Assembly: GCA_006218035.1 (NCBI GenBank)
Contig: VBWC01000018.1
Location: 182,185-223,723, forward strand
Origin: Gammaproteobacteria bacterium
GTDB taxonomy: Bacteria; Pseudomonadota; Gammaproteobacteria; VBWC01
Direction of reading: 5' to 3'
Length of the DNA: 41,539 bases
In this document: in pieces, positions 24,838 to 32,095 of the stretch
How positions within the stretch are numbered: position 1 is the first letter of the stretch
Layout of the letters: every line of letters starts with the position of its first letter
Program-made: the position numbers and the translations under genes
The notes under the pieces: generated by a model
Seen by the model: the letters and a program-made list of their open reading frames with translations, nothing else
Told to the model about the DNA's origin: nothing
Databases searched by the model: none

Positions 24838-25440
24838 ATGAAATTGTACGGATCACTGACCTCGCCCTACGTGCGCAAGGTACGCATCGTCATGCTGGAA
24901 CACCGGCAGGACTGCAAGTTTATCGTCGAGGGTCCGGCGGATCTCGCCGGCAACGTCGCGCGGCTCAATCCGCTCGGCAAGGTCCCGGTGCTGGTGCGTA
25001 CCGATGGCGAGGTCATGTTCGATTCGCCCATGATCGTCGAATACCTCGACGGCCTCGCCGCGACACCGTTGATTCCCACAGGCGATGAACGTTGGCGGGC
25101 ACAACGCTGGCATGCGCTCGGACAGGGTATGGTCGACGCCACCGTGACGCGCATGATGGAAACCCGGCGTGCCGCCGAAAAACAGGATCCCGGCGTGATT
25201 GCCCGCCAGGAAGACAAGATCGCCGCGGCGTTGCGCTTCGCAGACGATCATATCGGGACAGGGGAGTTCCTGATCAACAAGGTATTCAGCATCGCGGATA
25301 TTTCGCTCGGCGTCGCGCTGGCGTATCTCGATTTGCGCTACACGCGTGATTGGCACAGCGCGTATCCGCGCCTGTCGCGCTGGTTCGGCACCATCAACCG
25401 CCGACCGTCATTCATGGAAACTGCCCCGCCGTCGGGCTGA
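24838..25440 (+). CDS. Glutathione S-transferase-like protein
   Basis: 200 residues. N-terminal thioredoxin-like domain (MKLYGSLTSPYVRKVRIVMLE; SPYVRKV at residues 8-14), with NPLGKVPVL and the SNAIL-like element FDSPMIVEYLDGL (DSPMIV replaces ESxAI), then the alpha-helical C-domain with FSIADISLGVALAYLD. This is a GST of the YibF-type. Substrate unknown. GGGAG lies upstream of the ATG. It diverges from mtfA across a 228-bp gap. Confidence 0.93.
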   Translation: MKLYGSLTSPYVRKVRIVMLEHRQDCKFIVEGPADLAGNVARLNPLGKVPVLVRTDGEVMFDSPMIVEYLDGLAATPLIPTGDERWRAQRWHALGQGMVDATVTRMMETRRAAEKQDPGVIARQEDKIAAALRFADDHIGTGEFLINKVFSIADISLGVALAYLDLRYTRDWHSAYPRLSRWFGTINRRPSFMETAPPSG

Positions 25441-25460
25441 GCAACAGGCGTTACGCCCCC

Positions 25461-25482
25461 CCCTGAAAAAACAGGGTCTTTT
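25461..25482 (+). terminator. Possible intrinsic terminator of the GST gene
   Basis: Hairpin CCCTG/CAGGG around AAAAAA, followed by TCTTTTG, 20 bp past the GST stop. The stem is short, so the call is weak. Confidence 0.35.
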
Positions 25483-25622
25483 GCGCTGATCTCTGTCCGG
25501 GCATAGCGGCCGACAAGCGCGCAAGCGCCGGGCGGCGCCGTTTTCCCACTGCGTGATGCTTCTGCGATATTTGCAGGCTATTATCGGCGCCATCGTCCGT
25601 GACGCTGGCATGAGGTACCCCT

Positions 25623-25880
25623 GTGCATTTGCGAAAATCCGTTCTGCTCTTCGTCCTCGCTGTCATCAACATGCACGGCGTGCGGGCCGCAACCATTGAG
25701 CTGGCTACGGTAACGATTTTTTTTGATTCTGATGCCACCGGCTGGCGACAGTCACCCGGCAAAGGGACACTATTTTCCCGACCGCGCGACTCTGTTGTTA
25801 TTGCCAGGGAACCGGCGTATCAATATAAGCAGGCACACAACCTTGTGAAGGAGCGATGCCATGAGCAAAGGATTGTTTAA
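25623..25880 (+). CDS. Possible small exported protein, unidentified
   Basis: An 85-residue frame starting at GTG (MHLRKSVLLFVLAVINMHGVRA looks like a good signal peptide) after GAGGT. About 60 residues follow: IELATVTIFFDSDATGWRQ, then RDSVVIAREPAYQYK. It overlaps the next gene by 20 bp and resembles nothing I recognise. It may be a real small envelope protein, or the 5' end of a broken gene. The 420-bp stretch from 25441 to 25860 has no other gene. Confidence 0.35.
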   Translation: MHLRKSVLLFVLAVINMHGVRAATIELATVTIFFDSDATGWRQSPGKGTLFSRPRDSVVIAREPAYQYKQAHNLVKERCHEQRIV

Positions 25881-26124
25881 TCTCGACACCCTGGTGGAAG
25901 GGCTGCAACAACAACGTGATGAGATCAAGGTCCAGCTGCATCTCGCCAAGGCCGAGGCCCGCGACGAATGGGCAGAGACCGAAAAGAAACTCGAACAACT
26001 GAAGACCAAGGCAAGCCGCATCCGCGAGGAAGCCGGCGCGGCATCAAGCGATGTGATTGAAGCGGCAAAACGGGTGGCCGAGGAAATCAAACGCGGCTAC
26101 GCGCGCATCCGCAAGCAGATCTAG
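25861..26124 (+). CDS. Small coiled-coil protein
   Basis: An 87-residue, almost fully helical, highly charged protein. Heptad-like repeats run from VEGLQQQRDEIKVQLHLAKAEA through EWAETEKKLEQLKTKASRIREE to VIEAAKRVAEEIKRGYARIRK. Similar short proteins occur widely in gammaproteobacteria with no known role. The start has AAGGAGCG seven bases upstream of the ATG. It is convergent with the mutarotase gene. Confidence 0.7.
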   Translation: MSKGLFNLDTLVEGLQQQRDEIKVQLHLAKAEARDEWAETEKKLEQLKTKASRIREEAGAASSDVIEAAKRVAEEIKRGYARIRKQI

Positions 26125-26247
26125 ACGATCGGCGATACCGCCTGGCTATCCTGCGCGACGCGATGCAAGCGGTCGAACAATCGCGGCCGTTTATCTGCCG
26201 CGATTCTGCCCCCGGGCATCTTGACCGGAACATCGCAGGCCACACGG

Positions 26248-27150
26248 TTATTTTGCGACGCGGTAAACAACCGACAGCCGGTGCTCGGCGCCGGGCGCCA
26301 GGGTGATGGCATTCTCCGCCGTGTTCGCGCTTTCAACGCACACCATGCCGAGGTAGCCATCCTCGCCCATGTCGCCCATTTTTTTTGCCTTGTCTATCCA
26401 CGGATTCCACACCACGGTCGAGTGACTGCCGGACTTGGTGATATGAATGCGCCGCTGCCACTCGGCGTCGTCGATAATGCACTCCGCCTCCGTGTTTACA
26501 TAAATGCGGTCGGTCTCGCCGGTAAACAGCACCGGCCCGATCTGCTGCCGGCGCTGCGCCGCGCCCACCTTGTCGAGATACTCCGCCCCGTCGAGCCCGT
26601 TTACCTTGACCTTGCGCACGTCGCCGACCGCGAAATAGGTGTGCAATGCCTCGGTAAGGGTGAGCGGCTTTTTGCCGGCGTTACGCGTCACCAGCTCCAG
26701 CTCCAGCGTATTGCCCACCGTCACATGCAACTCCACCGGGCTTGCATGGGGCCACTGCCTGCGCGTGATATCGTTCTCGATCAGTTCGAACGCCAGGCGC
26801 ACCCGGCCGTCGATCAACGGCCCGGCCCTGGTCACACGCCACGGCACCGTGCGCGCATAACCATGTGCCGGGTAACCCGACTCGGACGCATGTGTCCCGA
26901 ACCACGGCCAGCACACCGGCGCGCCACCGCGCACCGACTTGCCCGGCACAAACTTCGCGTCATTCGACAGCCAGATCACCGGCTTTTCGCCGTCCGGCGA
27001 CCACGCGATCACCTGCGCTCCCTGCAGCGCGATTGTCGCCTTGCCGTGCGCCGCGGTCACCTCGGCAATACCGACCCCGGCATACTCGCTGAAAGTCAGC
27101 GCACCGGGGATGCCAAAACGCGTGTTCAATTCCGCTACATCTGTCATCAC
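26248..27150 (-). CDS. D-hexose-6-phosphate mutarotase (YeaD-like)
   Basis: A 300-residue galactose-mutarotase-fold enzyme interconverting alpha and beta anomers of hexose-6-phosphates. Family marks: ALQGAQVIAWSP, PVIWLSNDAKFVPGKSVRGGAPVCWPWFG, LTEALHTYFAVGDVRKVKVNGL, TVVWNPWIDKAKKMGDMG and MVCVESANTAENAITLAPG. It can start at either of two adjacent ATG codons (27150 or 27147); GAGGGAG lies upstream. It is downstream of slyD and a tiny lipoprotein gene on the same strand, so all three may be one transcript. Confidence 0.93.
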   Translation of the reverse strand: MMTDVAELNTRFGIPGALTFSEYAGVGIAEVTAAHGKATIALQGAQVIAWSPDGEKPVIWLSNDAKFVPGKSVRGGAPVCWPWFGTHASESGYPAHGYARTVPWRVTRAGPLIDGRVRLAFELIENDITRRQWPHASPVELHVTVGNTLELELVTRNAGKKPLTLTEALHTYFAVGDVRKVKVNGLDGAEYLDKVGAAQRRQQIGPVLFTGETDRIYVNTEAECIIDDAEWQRRIHITKSGSHSTVVWNPWIDKAKKMGDMGEDGYLGMVCVESANTAENAITLAPGAEHRLSVVYRVAK

Positions 27151-27274
27151 CGCTCCCTCACTATTGTCCTTGTCTCATTGCTCAGACAGGAATCCGGATA
27201 CCGGCACCGGGCAACGCTTCCCGCATTGAGGCCGCTACAAAGCCGAATCAACCCTTCGATATACGCGTACAACG

Positions 27275-27297
27275 TACCGGGCGTTACACGCCCGGTA
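27275..27297. other. 9-bp-stem hairpin over the small lipoprotein stop
   Basis: TACCGGGCG (27275-27283) pairs with CGCCCGGTA (27289-27297) around the five-base loop TTACA, which contains the TTA (minus-strand TAA) stop codon of the 31-residue lipoprotein. There is no T-tract, so it may attenuate or stabilise rather than terminate. Confidence 0.5.
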
Positions 27298-27379
27298 TCC
27301 CGATCGGCCCAGGCATATCCGGAATGATCGAACAACCGGCCAGCCAGACAAGTAATACAGTCCCCATGACTATTCTCAT
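27284..27379 (-). CDS. 31-residue lipoprotein
   Basis: A short gene: MRIVMGTVLLVWLAGCSII, then PDMPGPIGIPGV and stop TAA. The first 15 residues are a signal peptide and LAGC is a consensus lipobox with the lipidated Cys16; Ser at +2 predicts the outer membrane. The mature part is just 16 residues. A ribosome-binding site (GAGGG) precedes ATG by seven bases. Entericidin-like proteins have comparable size. It starts 42 bp after the slyD stop on the same strand. The combination of RBS, signal and lipobox makes it likely real; function unknown. Confidence 0.65.
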   Translation of the reverse strand: MRIVMGTVLLVWLAGCSIIPDMPGPIGIPGV

Positions 27380-27421
27380 CACCGATCCCTCGCGATTGAT
27401 CCGGTGTTTTCGGGCGCCCGG

Positions 27422-27910
27422 TTAATGCTGATGCCCGCCCGCGCCGTGCGCATGGCCATGCGTCAGTTCCTCAGGTGTCGCGGCGCGCACGCCGACCACT
27501 TCGACATCAAACACCAGCGTCTTGCCGGCCAGCGGATGATTCGTATCGACGTCCACGGTTTTCAATCCGGCCTTGACGACGATTACGTCGCGCGGGCCAT
27601 GATCGGTATTGACCTGAACCGCCATGCCTGGTTTTAGTTTCTTCGCGGCGCGACCGATCACATGCTTGAGCGACACCCGCTGTATCGTATCATCCTGCCG
27701 CTGCCCGTACGCCTGCTCCGGCGGCAACGTCACCGACACGGTGTCGCCGGCCTTTTTGCCGGCCAGCGCCGCTTCCAGCCCCGCCAGCATACCGTGATGC
27801 CCGTGCAGATACACCAGCGGCTGACCGTCGCGCGAATCCTCAAACACTGCCTCACCGGGCTCGCTCAACCGGTAATGAAACGACACCACCGAATTCTTCT
27901 CAATCAACAT
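27422..27910 (-). CDS. slyD: FKBP-type peptidyl-prolyl isomerase, SlyD
   Basis: 162 residues. FKBP catalytic part (MLIEKNSVVSFHYRLSE, VYLHGHHGMLAGLEAALAG, VTLPPEQAYGQR) with the inserted IF chaperone flap (RVSLKHVIGRAAKKLKPGMAVQV), closing TNHPLAGKTLVFDVEVVGVR. The His-rich tail (THGHAHGAGGHQH) is short but typical of metal-binding SlyD. It folds proline-limited proteins and handles nickel. I start at the ATG giving MLIEKNS; the longer open frame upstream is not homologous. It is first in a possible unit with the 31-residue lipoprotein and mutarotase. Confidence 0.95.
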   Translation of the reverse strand: MLIEKNSVVSFHYRLSEPGEAVFEDSRDGQPLVYLHGHHGMLAGLEAALAGKKAGDTVSVTLPPEQAYGQRQDDTIQRVSLKHVIGRAAKKLKPGMAVQVNTDHGPRDVIVVKAGLKTVDVDTNHPLAGKTLVFDVEVVGVRAATPEELTHGHAHGAGGHQH

Positions 27911-28059
27911 GCCTGCACTCCACCCCCTGTCAATAAACCCCGCGGCAACGACCGTCCGCCGGACCGACGATACCCGCCCGGGAATGCCGCGCTTGCTTTC
28001 CCCGGCGCGCCAGCAATAATAGCGGGCTTTACGTGCACCTACCAAGCGTTATCGAGGGC

Positions 28060-28455
28060 ATGTCCGTGTCCGTGATTGCGATCAATCCCTGTCTGAACTG
28101 CGGCGCGTGTTGCGCCTATTATCGCATCAGCTTTTACTGGACGGAGGCCGCGCCGGAACTCGGCGGCACCGTGCCTTCCGAGTTTACCGAACAGTTGACG
28201 TCGACCCGCGCCGTGATGAAGGGAACCCACGGCGGGAATCCGCGCTGTGTCTGCCTCGCCGGCGCGGTCGGTGAACCGGTGCATTGCACGATCTACCCGC
28301 AGCGCCCCGGCGCCTGTCGCGAATTCGAATACAGCTGGCAGAACGGACAACCAAACGAACGGTGTGACAAGGCCCGCGTTGCCCATGGCCTGCCGCCGTT
28401 ACCGGGACCCTCTCCGGTCACACCTGATCACCCGATCGCGCCCGAAGCGGCATAG
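28060..28455 (+). CDS. YkgJ-family cysteine-cluster protein
   Basis: A 131-residue protein with the Zn/Fe-chelating signature CxxCGACC ([15 protein letters not shown], residues 8-22), further cysteines in [11 protein letters not shown] and [16 protein letters not shown], and a Pro-rich tail. This is the YkgJ family, whose members bind metal and accompany various modification enzymes; no function is set for this one. The chosen ATG follows CGAGGGC; a GTG 27 bp upstream is an alternative. Confidence 0.85.
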   Translation: MSVSVIAINPCLNCGACCAYYRISFYWTEAAPELGGTVPSEFTEQLTSTRAVMKGTHGGNPRCVCLAGAVGEPVHCTIYPQRPGACREFEYSWQNGQPNERCDKARVAHGLPPLPGPSPVTPDHPIAPEAA

Positions 28456-28484
28456 GATTTCGTGCGGTGAGTCACTAAAACCCG

Positions 28485-28527
28485 CAAGCGACATTTCCGA
28501 CAATGTCGACATTGTGTGACGACATCT
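28485..28527. promoter_or_regulatory. Candidate upstream activator site for the NifA-type activator
   Basis: A perfect 16-bp palindrome ACAATGTCGACATTGT occupies 28500-28515, about 92 bp upstream of the -24 element. A GACATT half-site precedes it (28490-28495) and forms an additional inverted pair with AATGTC (28502-28507). A related GACATC follows (28521-28526). Clustered dyads at ~100 bp from a sigma-54 promoter are typical activator sites. That the neighbouring gene product binds here is inference. Confidence 0.6.
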
Positions 28528-28606
28528 TCCGTTTTCATTGCCTGCGCTACCTCGCTGCAAAAAATTTTCCGCTATTGGTTCATGCGCTTGGAAAGAACCC
28601 GCCGCA

Positions 28607-28623
28607 TTGGCACGACGATTGCG
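28607..28623 (+). promoter_or_regulatory. Sigma-54 (-24/-12) promoter
   Basis: TTGGCACG-ACGA-TTGCG matches the RpoN consensus YTGGCACG-N4-TTGCW at every position but the last. The -24 GG (28609-28610) and -12 GC (28621-28622) are 12 bp apart as required. The start of transcription should lie near 28634, and the ATG of the YgaP-like gene is at 28663. Confidence 0.85.
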
Positions 28624-28662
28624 ACAGGCTTGGGTGCCACACACTCACAGGAGCACATGACC

Positions 28663-28911
28663 ATGGCTAAAAATCTGTCAAACAGCGAAGCAATCCTGCG
28701 CTACTCCGCGGCCTTGCTAGTCAGCATCGCCACGCTGTCGCTCGATCTTGCACCAGAGTGGATCGCCCTCGCCTCGTTCAGCATCTGCTATCTGGCATTC
28801 ACCGCGATGATGCAGTGCGATCCGCTTTATGCGGTGATCAGCGAACTCGCCAGAAAGGCCACCGCGAAAACCCCAATACCATCCGGTGTCAACGCCCCTG
28901 CCACGCTGTAA
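28663..28911 (+). CDS. Small YgaP/DUF2892-like inner-membrane protein
   Basis: An 82-residue protein: MAKNLSNSEAILRYSAALLV, a second hydrophobic segment (WIALASFSICYLAFTAM) and the CDPLYAVI motif, matching the DUF2892/YgaP transmembrane family (usually NxGxxDRIIR ... CPLYxLLG). In YgaP this module anchors a rhodanese; here it stands alone. AGGAG lies nine bases before this ATG; an ATG six bases earlier would have only three bases of spacing. It is preceded by a sigma-54 promoter and a palindromic activator-type site and followed by a NifA-type activator gene. Confidence 0.8.
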   Translation: MAKNLSNSEAILRYSAALLVSIATLSLDLAPEWIALASFSICYLAFTAMMQCDPLYAVISELARKATAKTPIPSGVNAPATL

Positions 28912-28949
28912 ACCCTCATAACAACAAGATATTCCACCCCTCCTCCTTT

Positions 28950-28978
28950 CCGGACCGAGCCACCCCTGCTTGGTCCGG
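28950..28978 (+). terminator. Hairpin after the YgaP-like gene
   Basis: An 11-bp stem with one G-T pair: CCGGACCGAGC (28950-28960) with GCTTGGTCCGG (28968-28978), followed by TCCTTCATT. It may terminate or attenuate read-through towards the activator gene. The T-rich tail is poor. Confidence 0.55.
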
Positions 28979-29126
28979 TCCTTCATTGCCACGCGCCGGC
29001 ACGAACGCGTGATCATGGCATTTAAAATGCACGCCCGAAGATCGATGGAATGTCATCAAGCCTTAAGAACCATGTCTCATTATCCGGTGTGACGCACTGT
29101 TATTTTACCGAGGAACCATACTCCCC

Positions 29127-30716
29127 ATGAATCCGGAAACCTGTCCGATGCTTTGTTCAGAAACGGCGAGCGTTATTCTGAGCGCAACTAGACTGATCGG
29201 CAATTCACTCGCAGCGCCAGCGGCGATCGGCGGATTGCTCGAGCTGCTGTCCGATCGCCTGTCGCTAGAACGCGGCCGGGTGATACTGCCCGACCCGATC
29301 ACCGGCATCCTGCGTATCAGCTACGCGCACGAGCTGACGGAGCGCCAGAAACGGCAGGGAACGTATGCGCCGGGAGAGGGTGTCACGGGCCGGGTCATGA
29401 GCACCGCCGAGATCGCCTTGATCCGGGATATCCGCAAGGACGCGGAATATCTGTCGCGGGTGACGATTCCGCCGCTGAACGGTACGGAACCGGTTGCTTA
29501 TATTGCCGTGCCGATTATTCATCAGGACTTGCCCGTCGGTGTGCTGGCGGTACACCGCGCAACAAAACACCAGGACGGGTTCGAAACCGACCTGTACATA
29601 CTCCAGATCTTCGCCGCAATGATCGGGCAGCTGCTGCTGCTCAACCGGCAGATGCAGCAGCAGGCGCAGGAGGTGGACAACGTAGCGCGACCATCGCCGG
29701 CCGCAAAGATCTACGAACCGGCCTCGGTGCACGGGATCATCGGCAACAGCGACGCACTGCGGCACGCAGTCACCGAAGCACAGAAAGCAGCCGGATCTGA
29801 CGCCACCGTGATGCTTGTCGGCGAGTCCGGCTGCGGCAAGGAGCGCTTTGCGCGCATGATCCACCTCGCCAGCGAGCGTCGCGACCAGCCCTTCGTCTGC
29901 ATCAACTGCGCGGCGATTCCGGCCAACCTGCTCGAGACCGAACTGTTCGGTCACGAAAAAGGCGCCTTTACCGGCGCGGTTGCCGCGCGTGCCGGAAAAT
30001 TCGAAACCGCCACCGGCGGCACGCTGTTTCTTGACGAGATCGGCGACATGCCACTCGATCTGCAGGCCAAACTGCTGCGCGTGTTGCAGGAGCGAAGCGT
30101 GCAGCGTATCGGCAGCAATCGCGAAACGCCGGTAGATGTACGCATCCTGACCGCGACGAACAAGCAGCCGGAGGAAGCCGTCAAGCGCGGCGACTTCCGC
30201 CTCGATCTGTTTTACCGCTTGAACGTGATACGCATACTCCTGCCACCGCTCAGGGACCGGAACGGGGATATAGAACTGCTCGCGCTGTACTTCCTCGCCC
30301 GCTACAACCAGCAGTACCGGCGTGATCTGGTGCTCGATAAATCGGCACTGACCTGCCTGGCGACGTATGACTGGCCGGGCAACGTCCGGCAGCTCGAAAA
30401 CGTTGTCGAACGGCTGGTGATCATGTCCGACCACGACCGCGTCGGTGCAGCCGAAATCAGTGCCGTGCTGACCACAGAGGCGGCTATCGATATCGACGAC
30501 ATCGCCGGGCATTCCGCCCCGGGCACCGACACCGCACGCACATTCTGGACCGCCACCGACGCGCGCCCGTACCAGAAAGTCAGCCACGCCGAGAAGGTGC
30601 ACATCATGGCCGCGCTGCGTCTCGCCAAGGGCAACAAGACCCATGCCGCACGCGCTCTCGGCATGAGCGCGAGACAACTTCAGTACCGCCTGGCGAAGCT
30701 GAATATCGCGTCATAA
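29127..30716 (+). CDS. NifA-type sigma-54-dependent activator (GAF-AAA+-Fis)
   Basis: A 529-residue enhancer-binding protein. GAF sensor, about residues 20-175; AAA+ domain, about 205-440, with Walker A GESGCGKE (232-239), sigma-54-contact loop GAFTGA (279-284) and Walker B TLFLDEI (299-305); Fis-type helix-turn-helix at 487-527 ([19 protein letters not shown]). The order and sequence resemble NifA, but no nitrogen-fixation gene is seen, and the usual NifA TGT-N10-ACA site is absent. GAF ligand unknown. All ATPase and sigma-54 interaction motifs are intact. The adjacent sigma-54 promoter and dyad site are the likely target. Confidence 0.93.
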   Translation: MNPETCPMLCSETASVILSATRLIGNSLAAPAAIGGLLELLSDRLSLERGRVILPDPITGILRISYAHELTERQKRQGTYAPGEGVTGRVMSTAEIALIRDIRKDAEYLSRVTIPPLNGTEPVAYIAVPIIHQDLPVGVLAVHRATKHQDGFETDLYILQIFAAMIGQLLLLNRQMQQQAQEVDNVARPSPAAKIYEPASVHGIIGNSDALRHAVTEAQKAAGSDATVMLVGESGCGKERFARMIHLASERRDQPFVCINCAAIPANLLETELFGHEKGAFTGAVAARAGKFETATGGTLFLDEIGDMPLDLQAKLLRVLQERSVQRIGSNRETPVDVRILTATNKQPEEAVKRGDFRLDLFYRLNVIRILLPPLRDRNGDIELLALYFLARYNQQYRRDLVLDKSALTCLATYDWPGNVRQLENVVERLVIMSDHDRVGAAEISAVLTTEAAIDIDDIAGHSAPGTDTARTFWTATDARPYQKVSHAEKVHIMAALRLAKGNKTHAARALGMSARQLQYRLAKLNIAS

Positions 30717-30763
30717 CCCGGCCGCTGAACCCCCCGTCCGGTTGATCGCCCGCACGCCTGCCC

Positions 30764-31177
30764 CTACGATGCGGCCAACAGCTGCTCCAGCGCTGCGCGC
30801 AATGACCGCTCATCGGTCACGTTATCCAGTGCCGCCCGCCGCTCGCCGTCCGGGCCAAACAGCAGCAGCATCGCCGAGCTCACCCGCTGCTGTTGCAGAA
30901 ACGCCCGATCTTTCGCCGCTTCGAGCTCGACGACAACAAACTCCACGCGACCGGCGTAATCGTCGCGCACCGTGTTCATCAACTCCATGACGCGCTGGCT
31001 GTACACCGTGTTTTTATCGTGCGTCAGCACCGCCACAGGTTTCCCCCGGCCGATTTTCGACGTGTCGTCGCTGAAGCCCCTGGGCAACAACATCACGCCG
31101 GCGGCCAACACCACGCCAATGATCGCAACCGTGATCAGCGTACTACGGATAGCGAAACCGGATTGAATTCGAAGCAT
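30764..31177 (-). CDS. Membrane-anchored thioredoxin-fold protein lacking CxxC
   Basis: A 137-residue protein. An N-terminal membrane helix (STLITVAIIGVVLAAGVMLL) is followed by a thioredoxin-like domain: GKPVAVLTHDKNTVYSQRVMELM, VEFVVVELEAAKDRAFLQQQRV, SAMLLLFGPDGE and a final helix. The active-site position has no cysteines (THDKNTV), so no redox activity is expected; a structural or binding role is more likely. The start is the ATG (MLRIQS) with AAAGG upstream. It is convergent with the activator gene and divergent from fpr. Confidence 0.7.
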   Translation of the reverse strand: MLRIQSGFAIRSTLITVAIIGVVLAAGVMLLPRGFSDDTSKIGRGKPVAVLTHDKNTVYSQRVMELMNTVRDDYAGRVEFVVVELEAAKDRAFLQQQRVSSAMLLLFGPDGERRAALDNVTDERSLRAALEQLLAAS

Positions 31178-31332
31178 CGTCAAACCTTTTTACTGGAACG
31201 CGTGATTGCCAGCCGCATTAATAATCGAAAACGCCGGCGTTGTCATTCCCGGACAGCAAAAAAATATCGCACAGCAGATGAGGTTAATTGTCAGGTACTA
31301 TGTGCGCCGGGCGGATATAGGGGCGGATAGTG

Positions 31333-32076
31333 ATGGCACATTGGCTGGACGGCGTTATAAAGGAAAAGCACCAGTGGACGGAGCGGTTGTTTTCGCTGCG
31401 CATTGCAGCACCTCTGCCAGGCTTTACCGCCGGGCAATTCGTGCGTATCGCGCTGGACATCGACGGTGAACAGGTGGACCGCCCGTATTCGCTGGTGAAT
31501 GCACCGCACGAGCCGCTGCTGGAGGTCTATTTCGATATTGTGCCGGGCGGACCGTTGACGCCGCGTCTGGCCAGGCTGGAGCCTGGCGATCCTGTCAAGG
31601 TCATCGACAGAGCGGCCGGTCTGCTAACGATCAATGAGATACCCGATGTCGACCACCTCTGGATGCTCGCGACCGGCACCGGCATCGGTCCGTTTCTGTC
31701 GGCATTGAAGACCGACGAGCCATGGCAGCGCTTCAAAAAGATCGTGCTCGGCTATTCCGTGCGCCAGGCCAGGGAATTGTCGTATATGGACACCATCGCG
31801 GCACTCCAGGCGGCGCGTCAGGACCGCATGGTGTTTGTACCATTCGTTACGCGAGAAACACCGGCCGGCGCGATTCATGCGCGCATCACGTCAGCGATTG
31901 AAAGCGGCTTGCTCGAAGCACGCGCCGGCATAGTGCTGAGCCCGGATTCATCGCATGTGATGCTATGCGGCAATTCCGCGATGATCACCGAGGTCTCCGA
32001 CCTGCTCGGCGCACGCGGCATGCGCCGCCACCGGCGCCGCGAGCCCGGCCATATCACGACAGAGAAGTATCACTGA
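31333..32076 (+). CDS. fpr: Ferredoxin-NADP reductase
   Basis: A 247-residue flavoprotein exchanging electrons between NADPH and ferredoxin or flavodoxin. FAD site: FTAGQFVRIAL and DRPYSLVNAP (RxYS). NADP site: WMLATGTGIGPFLSAL and MLCGNSAMI. The C-terminus GHITTEKYH ends in an aromatic-histidine pair rather than the long W-tail of some Fprs and matches bacterial subclass I. Two start codons are adjacent (GTG 31330, ATG 31333). Often part of SoxRS responses in related organisms; no sox site was sought beyond simple reading. Confidence 0.93.
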   Translation: MAHWLDGVIKEKHQWTERLFSLRIAAPLPGFTAGQFVRIALDIDGEQVDRPYSLVNAPHEPLLEVYFDIVPGGPLTPRLARLEPGDPVKVIDRAAGLLTINEIPDVDHLWMLATGTGIGPFLSALKTDEPWQRFKKIVLGYSVRQARELSYMDTIAALQAARQDRMVFVPFVTRETPAGAIHARITSAIESGLLEARAGIVLSPDSSHVMLCGNSAMITEVSDLLGARGMRRHRRREPGHITTEKYH

Positions 32077-32095
32077 GCGTGCCGTCGGGCGGCCG

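Noticed and set aside
26221-27327. 368-residue plus-strand open frame
   Set aside because: Antisense shadow of the hexose-6-phosphate mutarotase gene; no recognised protein.
29265-30677. 470-residue minus-strand open frame
   Set aside because: Antisense to the sigma-54 activator, whose Walker and GAFTGA motifs are unmistakable.
29127-30716. Call as NifA with a nitrogen-fixation role
   Set aside because: No nif genes, no TGT-N10-ACA site; the domain order alone is shared by many activators.
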